Origin: Cydia pomonella
Taxonomy: Eukaryota > Arthropoda > Insecta > Lepidoptera > Tortricidae
Length of the DNA stretch: 64,000 nt
Assembly: GCF_033807575.1 (NCBI RefSeq)
Contig: NC_084720.1
Location: 17,243,570 to 17,307,569 of the forward strand
Reading direction: 5' to 3'
In this document: positions 1-11,700 of the stretch, piece by piece
Layout: each line of letters opens with the position of its first letter
How positions within the stretch are numbered: position 1 is the stretch's first letter
Notes under the pieces: model-generated
What the model saw: only the letters and a program-made list of their open reading frames with translations
Databases searched by the model: none
Told to the model about the DNA's origin: nothing
Translations under genes and position numbers: made by a program

Positions 1-1580
1 ATGTCGCCCACCAGCGGGCTCGGCATGCTGCATGAGCCGGAGCATGTGAGTAACAGTACGACAACGTGTGGCTGTGGGAGACGTGAACATCGGGCCGCAC
101 GGCCGCTACGTGTTCACGGCGGACGTGCCGCGCGTGCCCGCGCACTGGACCGTGTCGGCCGTCAGCATGTCGCCCACCAGCGGGCTCGGCATGCTGCATG
201 AGCCGGAGCATGTGAGTAACAGTACGACAACGTGTGGCTGTGGGAGACGTGAACATCGGGCCGCACGGCCGCTACGTGTTCACGGCGGACGTGCCGCGCG
301 TGCCCGCGCACTGGACCGTGTCGGCCGTCAGCATGTCGCCCACCAGCGGGCTCGGCATGCTGCATGAGCCGGAGCATGTGAGTAACAGTACGACAACGTG
401 TGGCTGTGGGAGACGTGAACATCGGGCCGCACGGCCGCTACGTGTTCACGGCGGACGTGCCGCGCGTGCCCGCGCACTGGACCGTGTCGGCCGTCAGCAT
501 GTCGCCCACCAGCGGGCTCGGCATGCTGCATGAGCCGGAGCATGTGAGTAACAGTACGACAACGTGTGGCTGTGGGAGACGTGAACATCGGGCCGCACGG
601 CCGCTACGTGTTCACGGCGGACGTGCCGCGCGTGCCCGCGCACTGGACCGTGTCGGCCGTCAGCATGTCGCCCACCAGCGGGCTCGGCATGCTGCATGAG
701 CCGGAGCATGTGAGTAACAGTACGACAACGTGTGGCTGTGGGAGACGTGAACATCGGGCCGCACGGCCGCTACGTGTTCACGGCGGACGTGCCGCGCGTG
801 CCCGCGCACTGGACCGTGTCGGCCGTCAGCATGTCGCCCACCAGCGGGCTCGGCATGCTGCATGAGCCGGAGCATGTGAGTAACAGTACGACAACGTGTG
901 GCTGTGGGCGACGTGAACATCGGGCCGCACGGCCGCTACGTGTTCACGGCGGACGTGCCGCGCGTGCCCGCGCACTGGACCGTGTCGGCCGTCAGCATGT
1001 CGCCCACCAGCGGGCTCGGCATGCTGCATGAGCCGGAGCATGTGAGTAACAGTACGACAACGTGTGGCTGTGGGCGACGTGAACATCGGGCCGCACGGCC
1101 GCTACGTGTTCACGGCGGACGTGCCGCGCGTGCCCGCGCACTGGACCGTGTCGGCCGTCAGCATGTCGCCCACCAGCGGGCTCGGCATGCTGCATGAGCC
1201 GGAGCATGTGAGTAACAGTACGACAACGTGTGGCTGTGGGCGACGTGAACATCGGGCCGCACGGCCGCTACGTGTTCACGGCGGACGTGCCGCGCGTGCC
1301 CGCGCACTGGACCGTGTCGGCCGTCAGCATGTCGCCCACCAGCGGGCTCGGCATGCTGCATGAGCCGGAGCATGTGAGTAACAGTACGACAACGTGTGGC
1401 TGTGGGAGACGTGAACATCGGGCCGCACGGCCGCTACGTGTTCACGGCGGACGTGCCGCGCGTGCCCGCGCACTGGACCGTGTCGGCCGTCAGCATGTCG
1501 CCCACCAGCGGGCTCGGCATGCTGCATGAGCCGGAGCATGTGAGTAACAGTACGACAACGTGTGGCTGTGGCGCGACGTG
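1..1580 (+). repeat. 166-bp tandem array of an Mcr exon fragment plus its donor
   Basis: About nine and a half near-identical head-to-tail units with a 166-bp period. Each unit is ~158 nt of coding exon (in frame it reads ...DVNIGPHGRYVF... to ...GMLHEPEH) followed by the first 8 nt of the intron (gtgagtaa), joined directly back to exon interior. Splice donors recur at 46, 212, 378, 544, 710, 876, 1042, 1208, 1374 and 1540. The coding part is the A2M/MG7 start of the TEP-family gene that continues at 2072 (EPEH joins YVGVLPFF in phase). 166 is not a multiple of 3 and no acceptor lies between units, so the array cannot be translated through. Units differ mainly at one base (gggagacg versus gggcgacg in three neighbouring copies). 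The last partial copy (from ~1548) has an extra base pair step giving in-frame WLWRDVNI before it breaks into intron sequence. Whether the array continues left of base 1 cannot be seen. Recent amplification or an assembly artefact are both possible. Confidence 0.93.
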
Positions 1581-1654
1581 AACATCAATATATCAATAAA
1601 AAACGGTGCTCTATCCCAATATGTCAGTAGTGGCACGCAAAAATCCGGGGCGTA

Positions 1655-2765
1655 GGCACATGAGAAACTGCATCGGTTCCAGAGTGGCTACCTTGAGGTA
1701 CTATACATTAACAACAACAGCAGTCCCAGAGTGGCATGCAAGAACCTTGAAGTATTCAACATAAAAAAAACAATAGTGGTCCCAGAGTGGTCTGAAATAT
1801 TATTGTATATGGGTGCTTGCCTGATATTAAATCAATTTATTTATTTTAAAAGGAACTTCAGGCATTCCAGGATATTAGAAACAACAGTGGTGTGAAAGTA
1901 CCCTGAGGTATGCGAGTCTGACACTGTCCACTGGATACTGCGCCTAATGGGTAATGTTTTAAATAACAAATTATTAAAAAGTGTCAGTGTTTTGTTTGTT
2001 AACATATAAAAAAAGTTATCTTTATTTAAACTGTTGTTCGTTCTTATACTGATGTATTTCTTTCTTTACAGTATGTGGGAGTGTTGCCATTCTTCATCCA
2101 AGTGGAAGGTCCCGACCGTTGCCGCCAGGGCGAGCAAGTGGGCCTGCGTGTGGTCGTGTTCAACTACCAGCCGCAAGCGGTGGAGGCGGTCGTCGTACTG
2201 TCTGCTTCACCTGACTACAAATTCGTGCACGTCGAGGAGAATGGCATCGTGAGTACCTGTAGACTGCCTCGAAGTTGGCTATTCTACATAGGAAACAATA
2301 GTGGTCCTAGCGTGGCCTTAGGCCCTGAGGTACTCCATATGAAACAACTGCGTGGTCGTGTTTGACTACCAGCCGCAAGCGGTAGAGGCGGTCGTCGTTC
2401 TGTCTGCTCGGAGAATGGCATTGTGAGTACCTGTATACTGCCAGTCTTCGAAGTTGGCAGGGCAATTCTACATAGGAAATAATAGTGGCCCTAGCGTGGT
2501 TTTAGGCCCTGAGGTACTCCACATGAAACAACTGCGTGGTTTTGTTCGACTACCATCCGCAAGCGGTAGAAGCGGTCGTCGTTCTGCTTGGAGAATGGCA
2601 TCGTGAGTGCCTGTATACTGCCATACGTCCAAATAGACAAGGTTACTCTATTTAGGAACGCACAAGAACCCTAAGGTATTCCACATAATAAATAACGACG
2701 GTCCCAGATTGACCTAAGGGCCCTGGGGTACTCCACATAAGAAACAAACGTCTGGAGGTGTTCAA
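1655..2765 (+). repeat. Degenerate ~60-bp intronic repeat in the Mcr gene (first cluster)
   Basis: A short motif resembling 'cctgaggtactccacat', 'aagaaacaacagtggt' and 'cccagagtggcttaag' recurs many times in the introns on both sides of exon 2072-2248 (for example near 1680, 1740, 1790, 1880, 2290, 2470, 2660, 2710). Copies differ at several bases and in spacing. A second cluster with the same motif lies at 4360-4740. I recognise no known transposon in it. Confidence 0.6.
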
Positions 2766-5700
2766 TCAATAATCGGATCGATCGTCTCCGGATCGGAGGG
2801 ATCGTCAAAAATTTATTATAGAAAAAATAGTAAAAAGGTAGGCAACGCGCATGTAACACCTATGGAGATGCAGATGTCCATAGGCTACGGTGACTGCTTA
2901 CCAGCAGGCGGGCCGTATGCTTCTTTGCCCCCGAAATGGTATAAAAAATTAATAACTGCACAAAGTTTCAAATAAGCTATAGACCAACAGAGTCTCGCAT
3001 TGAAAGAGCTCTTGTAGAAGCCACGATAGTAGTATAACAAGCGTTGTATCCCCCAGGTCCGCTCGTACAACCCGCGCACGTCGTTCGGCGAGCACCAGTT
3101 CTTCGTGTACATCGCGGCCGGCGACGCCGCCACCGTGCACGTGCCCGTCGTGCCCACCCGCCTCGGCGACGTGCACGTGCACCTGCACGCCTCCACGCTG
3201 CAGGGCCAGCATAAATACACCAAGAAGATCACTGTCGAGGTACGCTAGGCTACATAGATAAACATTTATTAGCTACAAATTTGGTTAACGAATCTGATAG
3301 TGTCAATAATTCATGAAAAATTCTAACCAACATCAAAATAATGTCTGTCATGGTTATTATTATTACCTGTCATGGTGAGTGTTATGGATGAGTTTCCGAC
3401 CATAATACTCAGCAGGCTAACTTGTGAAGCCTTGTGAAAGTCCGCTGCAGTTTATTCGGTTCAGCAACTTGTTGCTGACTCAGAGACTATGTTATTTTGA
3501 TTTACGCACAAGATTTTATCATTCTAAAAATTTGTAGTGTGTACTTCGCCTTATCTACGTATCTAGTAATGCACGTGGCATTACTATATAATGGCATGTT
3601 TGTTATTTTCTAACTATAAATCTGTACTCAAGACAAGACCAAGTAGTTCTTCTTGGACCAAGTAGGAAATAATAAATAAATCGTACAGTGTTTATTTTTG
3701 ATAAAACCGCAAACTTAAACTAGACGTAGGTTTTAGTGTTATAAAACAATTCTGAAAGATTTTTTTTTGTCTACCAGAGCATAATTATTTTTTAGAGCGG
3801 CAATGTATATCGTACATCATGGTCAGTTGTGACGTGTGCGTCATTAAATACGTTTTGAGTTAAAATAAAGTAGTGATACATTGCTTGCTGAATTATTTTG
3901 TATGAAAAAAATAAAAGTCGTCAATTTTTTATAAAACCTATGAAAGTGTGTTCATTAAAGCTACCCTTTGATTATGCGATCGTATCAAATTGACGCTGTA
4001 CACTAAGCGTGTGTGAGTAACGCGTAGTACACACACTACATAATCTTAATCGTTATTTCAGTATTTTTTCCTTTGCTCCTTCATAATCGAACGTAACATT
4101 TTACCATTGTCCACAGGCGGACGGTCTTCCCCAGCACCGGCACCAATCAGTCCTCCTCGACCTGTCCAACCGCGCCTACGTGTTCCAGTACATGCACGTC
4201 AACGTCACCGAGACGCCCATCATCCCCTACGAGGTCGACCGCTACTACGTGTTCGGCTCCAACCGGGCCAGGGTTTCTGTTGTTGGAGACGTGGTTGGGC
4301 CACTGTTCCCCACGATGCCCATTAATGCTACGTCCCTACTGAGGCTACCCATGGTGAGTCATCTAGGTATACTACATAAGTAATAACAGCGGTGCAAGGG
4401 TGGCTTGAGAACCCTGCGGCACTCCACGTAAGGAACAACTGTGGTCCTAGAGTAGCTTAAGAACCCTGAGTAAATCCACGTAATAAATAACAGCGGTCCC
4501 AAAGTGGCTTAAGGTGCCTGAGGTTTCCTCATATAAGACTTGTTCCAAACATGCTTACAGTCAAGTTTATAAATATGTAAATATTTCCTGAATCTATTGC
4601 AATAAGGTTATAAAATGTATACATATTTATGAACTCGATTGTACATGCTGCGATACATGTCATCAGTCCCAGAGACTCATAACATAAGGGTCCTAGGGTA
4701 CTAACAACAGTTCCAAAGTGGCTTCAAGACCCCGAGAAAAATGTGTCGCAGGACTCGCAGGCAAATTGTAAAATTCCGCCGTCTACAAACGGTGTCATCA
4801 TTTAACGTGTTAATTTAAGTTCGTTAATTTACCACGCGTGGCGCTCCACATTAAAACAATAAAAAAACGCTGGGGTGTTCATCAAATCTGGAGTTCGTCG
4901 GACTTACTCGGGGCGCGGAGGGCGGGGGAGGCTTTTGGATCTGGGTGACTCCACGGCTCCGACTTCTCAATTGCGCTCTACGGGTAGGACAGACAAGACC
5001 ACGTGGATAGTTAGGTTGTCTGATGGTTTTGGATGCCATTGAGATTTTGGTGGCCGTGAGGATGGTGGTGTGGTATAAAAGTTAATATAAATTGATAAAA
5101 CAGCAAACCATGGTCACCCCCAGACAACCAAAACGTTACGTTGACACTAGTCAGCGTACTAAAAATTTGCCTTCGGCATTTGCACAACGTTTCACGTTCG
5201 TAAACTTATAAATGGCCGAATCATACAATTTGACTACGACATCTGCATATTATTGTATCAAACATACTTGAATCATAAATAAATAAATAATAAATAAATA
5301 TTATAGGACATTATTACACAAATTGACTAAGTCCCACAGTAAGCTCAATGAGGCTTGTGTTGAGGGTACTTAGACAACGATATATATAATATATAAGTAT
5401 TTATAAATACTTAAATACATAGAAAACACCCATGACTCAGGAACAAATATCCATGCTCATCACACGAATAAATGCCCTTACCAGGATTTGAAGCCGGGAC
5501 CATCGGCTTCGTAGGCAGGGTCACTGCCCACTAGGCCAGACCGGTCGTCAAAATCATTCCCTACGAGATCAAGTGCTAATAATATCTGCCCCTTTTTGAC
5601 CACAATTGAACGAGCTACGTGAATTCTTACTGTAACGTAACGCGCGAGAGTATCAAATGCCTTGTAAAAGTCAAGTCAATGCATACGAAACACTAACATC

Positions 5701-8700
5701 GAAACTGCTCTTCATAGTATCCATATAATCCAATACACTCACCATGATAAAGACGTATTAACCCATTAAACTTATTCCAGGATTCAGCGGAACAGAACAT
5801 GTTCAGCTTCGCCGCCAACATGTACTACACTCTCTACATGCGTCTCATCAATCAACGCAACAGGACCTTGGAGAAGGACGCGTTCTACCACATGAACATA
5901 CTTTACCAACGCCAGTTGTCCTTCATGAAGCCCGACGGGAGTTTCAGCCTGTTCCGAAGTGACTGGTGAGTACTTCACACTGAACGTGCGTCTCATCAAC
6001 CAACGCAACAGGACCTAGGAGAAGGACGCTTTCTACCACATGAACATACTTTACCAACGCCAGTTGTCCTTCATGAAGCCCGACGGGAGTTTCAGCCTGT
6101 TCTGAAGTGACTGGTGAGTACTTCACACTGAACGTGCGTCTCATCAACCAACGCAACAGGACCTTGGAGAAGGATGCGTTCTACCACATGGACATACTTT
6201 ACCAACGCCAGTTGTCCTTCATGAAGCCCGACGGGAGTTTCAGCCTGTTCCGAAGTGACTGGTGAGTACTTCACACTGAACGTGCGTCTCATCAACCAAC
6301 GCAACAGGACCTTGGAGAAGGATGCGTTCTACCACATGGACATACTTTACCAACGCCAGTTGTCCTTCATGAAGCCCGACGGGAGTTTCAGCCTGTTCCG
6401 AAGTAACTGGTGAGTACTTCACACTGAACGTGCGTCTCATCAACCAACACAACAGGACCTTGGAGAAGGATGCGTTCTACCACATGAACATACTTTACCA
6501 ACGCCAGTTGTCCTTCATGAAGCCCGACGGGAGTTTCAGCCTGTTCCGAAGTAACTGGTGAATACTTCACACTGAACGTGCGTCTCATCAACCAACACAA
6601 CAGGACCTTGGAGAAGGACGCGTTCTACCACATGAACATACTTTACCAACGCCAGTTGTCCTTCATGAAGCCTGACGGGAGTTTCAGCCTGTTCCGAAAT
6701 GACTGGTGACTTTCTGGTAGTAGTTCATGCCGGCGACTTTCAATTCGAAGATCTTGGGTTCAAATTTAGGCACATAAAAGTTTATTGTATGGAATATCAT
6801 TTGATTTGATATTTGCCCTGTTGTGAGACGTATATAGACTGTTTATGATATGCCCAACCGATTGGTCAGCTAGTCGTATATATCCATAGTATATTAAGTC
6901 TAGTGCCGGATTCAGACATTTTGATGCCCTAATTCTGACTGAAAAAAAAAGACTTACTTTTTAGACCTTGGTGCCCTTTTTTTTCCATGGTCGTCTATCA
7001 GATTTTATCGATTTCTACGACTATGGTGTCCTAAGACGTAGTACCACAAAAACAGCTAAAGTAGGCAGTGAATCTGATGGACGACTACTTAGAGAAATGG
7101 GCTTATTCGTTAAAGCGAAATTAATTAGGCCCTATTTTAGTTGTTTCAATATATAAATAATTCCTATCTTGTACAGGAACCAATCTGCCTCGAGCGTGTG
7201 GCTGACGTCGTTCTGCGCCAAGATCTTCCAGGACGCCTCGTTCAACGAGTGGGAGAACTTCATCTATATCGACCCGGATGTAAGTTTGTTCTTAGGGACT
7301 TCCCTACTACTTAGATTAAGACAATAGTGGTCGACCGGTTCTCCATACAAACGTATATGGTCCACATTTTCCTCTCTGGCAATTGACATCTCTTGACAAT
7401 ATGTAGAGAGAAAGCAAGATAGATATGCACCCTTCGTTTGAGTTTTTTCGTTTTTTTTGTATTATAAGGCGAAGGCTGGACGTACAATACTGTGATTTAC
7501 TGATATTTATCAAATATTGATCTTTAGCATAGTATATAGGATTACAATATTTATCACGAGATTTATTTATCTCAGTTTGTGATAAACATTGTGATTCATC
7601 AATATATTAGAATACACGTATAGTAAGTTATATTGCGATATGTCAGTACCTTCGAGCAACATCGGCTTCAAACACGTCGGAAGGGAGGAGCCTAAGCGAT
7701 ATCTTACCGAACAAATCATTCTGCCATTTTTTGCGAACGTGCACACAGTCGCACTTCTTACTCACTACATACAAATTCCAATCTGTAATGACGACACAAA
7801 TACCTAGAAAATGACACACGTCAAAGACATATCATGCACACCTCGATCTCTTTTTGTGTACGGACGAGTCACAACATGCACCGCCATAGGTTGTACCAAT
7901 GCTTCGGCAGAGGGGAAATGGTATGAATGCCGTCTCCCTTCCCGGAGTTGCTCGAATGTCAGTACGCTTCGCGACAGCTATAAAGACTGACGGCTGAACT
8001 CTACGAAACACGTTACAGTTACACGTGATCAGGATGTGAGATTGTGATTCAGTATTTACTACATCAATGGATCATACTGATCTCAGTATTTATTGTACGT
8101 CTAACCTTCGCCTAAGAGTTAAGAGCAAAAAACTAATTCCATATAAATTTAACAGTGCAAAATTCAGTATTAGCTAGTACCTTATTTACAACCTTTCTAA
8201 GAGGAACCTTCATATTCCGTTCCATGTTTTAGGTAATCTCGCAGGCGGTGTCGTGGGTGCTGGAGCACCAGGCGGCGGGCGGCGCGTTCTACGAGGTGAC
8301 GTGGCTGCCGGACCGCAACCAGAACTCCACCATCCACGTGCCCCGCGACCACCCCAAGATACGCGACATGCTGGGCATCGGAGGGGTCCGGGACGTGTTC
8401 GGCTCCGCCGCGACTGAGGTCAGTACACACGTTGAAGGGTCTGCCATCTTGTAACCTAAATTTGATATTGTCACTTCACGCTAAAGCAGGTGCTGCCCCC
8501 TACAGTGCACGCACGCTTCCTTGTGCATTGTAGGTTCGCCATCTTGTGGCCGAATTCGGAAACTTAAACTTGACATTTACACTTTATGCCAAGAACTATA
8601 TTACGGAGTGTGGAATTAAGAGGAGTGGCATCTCTTATGGTAGAACTGTTGCAAAAGTGTCCAGCTGTCAGCTATAAATAATAGTTCCAAATCTCTCCAG

Positions 8701-11700
8701 ATTAGCGCTAGAGTAACTAAGAACCTAGGCGTCATTGACGGAGTGAATTGCGGTCTATGATTTGATTTTTTTGTTCAAGTACTCTAGGTATTGTAGCGCC
8801 ACCTATTTAAAGTTTTTTGATGACACTTTTTGGTACATGGAGATTTCGTTCCTTATCTCCACTTTCCGTAAACTATATATTATACTACTCTTTGGCTAAT
8901 AATCAAGGGGCTCCTGTGCTGCCCCCTACAGTTCATGTACGTTCCCTCTAAGTTTATTAAAGGTGGATATTTAAAGAATGCGAACCAAAAAACCGTGTGA
9001 CTGTCATTCCGCTAATTATTGCAATACAATTTTTTTTTCTCAGATAAATAACACAATAATACTACAACGGAACATCACGCTGACTGCTCAAGTAGTCATT
9101 ACCCTCGAAACCGTCAAGAATCTCAAGGACATCGGTGTCAGAGAGGTAAGAGCCAGAAGAATAAATTAATACAAGCCCGTTTTTGAACTATTTTTGTAGG
9201 CTTAGACTGTTTTGGTTCAGCGATCCAAAAAGAATCTTGGCCTCCAAAACGAAAGAACGCCACCTGTCCCAGCGCGGTTTCCTGCCATGAATTGGCATTC
9301 AGCCGACGCAGGTCCGCCTCCACGCCGTCGCAGCGGCGGCACCCGGGGCGCCCGCTCGGCGACGGCCGGCTGGTCGCCCCAAGTACGCTTCCTTGACTGC
9401 CCGATCCTCCGCCATTCTGAGTAGGTGACTGAGCCGGCGAAATCTGTGGGATTTACACCGATGATAATGGGCTCAGCCATCAACTCCTCGATCTCGGCAT
9501 TTTTCCAGATCCTCCAGGAGCCATCGTCACTTCGGACAGGTCCCGGGATCTTCCTGAGCACTTCTTTCCGCTATCAGGAGCTGACTTTCCTTTTTTTGAG
9601 TTAGTGTCCAGGCCTCAGCCGTACATAAGAATAGGCCGAATGACGGTTTTATAGATTCTTAATTTTTTTAGGCTTATAGAAATTTTGCTTCCGTCTTTTT
9701 TTTACAAAAACCGTTTTTAGTGATAGATCTTTAGAAAAAAAAACATAGATCTAGAATTATGAATAGACTTCAAAATCTCACAAAATGCCACTTTAATATG
9801 TTTTACGAGTTTTCCAACAGAAACTTGCTTTAAGCTGAGTAATTTATCTAAAGATTCTAAAGCCTTGAAAATGTATGTATTTATTTCACAGAAAAACAAG
9901 ACATTATTTTAACCCCACAAGTAACCCTTATTTTCTACACAAACAACAACTTTGAACCCTTTTTAAGGCATAAGGGTGTCAGAAATTATGCAAAACCCTA
10001 CTCCGTTGGCTCAGCGACCCAAAATGAGACTTGGCCTCTGACTCAAGACAGCGCCACTTTTCTTGGTCCTGTGCGATTTCTCGCCAATTGTTGACTCGAA
10101 GTTGTTGTTTGTTGAATTTAAACTCTAACTTTTACATAGTCCAAAATCAGGTTGGAAATGTATTCCCTCTGCCTTATTAAGGCTTAAACTTCATATCTAT
10201 TAAAGTTCATACTTTTTTTTATTTAATATTAATACATATTAACCGTCAACATTTTATATACATAAGACAAATTAAATAAACTTCAGTTTTCTTGAACGTG
10301 TGAGGCATATTGTTGCAGATAAGTTCGTGATCGTTTTGGTTAATTTTTCAGTGAAATTGTCCGATTAATAGTTGTGGTGTGTAGCGGGTTTTATTTAGTA
10401 TTAAACGTTGTCTCCCCAGGGTCTGTCGGCGCGCGTGTCGCAAGCGCAGCAGCGCGCCGTGTCGTGGCTGGAGCAGCACCTGAAGCTGCTGCAGGACTTC
10501 GGCGACCCTTACTCCATGGCCGTGGTGGCGTACGCGCTCACCGTGGCCAAGGCCTCCAGCTCCGAGCACGCCTACAAGCTGCTCAAGGGCTTCCAGCGAG
10601 ATGAAGGTATACATGCAGTACCAGGGTCTGGACCATCTGGACGCACTGCACTCCCGCAGCTCTGCTTTCAGCTTCGCCAAGCCCTCAGCTCCGAGCACGC
10701 CTACAAACTGCGCGGTATCGCGTCCTTGGTACTCAAAGTATTAAGGCACAGTCAAGCAAGCGAGAAAAAAAAACGTGTCATGGGCTAGCAAACGTCGGTC
10801 TTGTTAAACAATAAGAATTTTTTACATAATACGTTATCATACATTGGTATAGTTTTATAACGCACTTTTTCATAAATATATCATTGTTTACAGGTGGACT
10901 AGTGTACTGGGGAAAAGAGCGCGTCCCGCAACCCCCCTTCAAGATGGAGAACCAAAAACCGTTCTTCCTCCCCCGCCTGCCATACAAATACGACTCGTAC
11001 AACATCGCCGCCACCGCCTACGCGCTGCTCGCGTGCATGGACCACCAGGACAACAACGAGGCCATCGTCATGTGGCTCAACTCCATGAGGCTTACGGACG
11101 GCGGCTGGGCTTCCACTCAGGTAACGTACAGTCACGGACTTTAATCGTTGAACCTACCCCTAGATGAATCAACAATTGAAGTCTGTAATATTGCCTCTGT
11201 AATAAGCCGTATGATTATAAACTTAAACCTTATGGCAAAGACAGGTCAATCAAGTGTCGGTTAAGGTTGCTGTTTGTACACGACTCATACAATACTTGAT
11301 TGGAAGCTCCACATTGCTCGGATCGAAAGCAAATTAGCATCATTTGTGTTCGCGTTAGGCATTCTAAAAACAAACACCGATCAACAATATGCACAGCATA
11401 CTATGGGTACGCCTATTCCGTATTAAGCTACGGCATTTTGCTTTGGGGAAACTTCTGATGCTTAAAAACTTATCATGCAAAAAAACTTCGAGCGCCAAAT
11501 AACCTCGACTGAAATGACTTCCTTTCTTCAATCATTTGGTTAACAATCTACTATTTCAATGTACTTTCGTCCATTCGATTTTACTGTCTTATTTTAGGAT
11601 TCATTCAACATCACACCCATCTCGACCGTCATGACCTGACGAATGGAAGCAAATTTTTATTTCGATTGTGTGGAATAGTTGGTTTCCCAATGAATGATTG

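Noticed and set aside
162..1539. Open frames of 86-99 codons recurring on both strands every 166 bp
   Set aside because: They are by-products of GC-rich tandem repetition; the true coding frame is the one ending EPEH before each donor.
1..1580. CRISPR-like appearance of a regular repeat array
   Set aside because: Units are contiguous, with no variable spacers, and are plainly exon fragments in an animal gene.
5784..6600. Minus-strand frames of ~70 codons in the 148-bp array
   Set aside because: Antisense shadows of the Mcr exon copies.
9217..9561. 114-codon minus-strand frame as a host gene
   Set aside because: Its motifs are those of an RTE reverse transcriptase end with frames broken.
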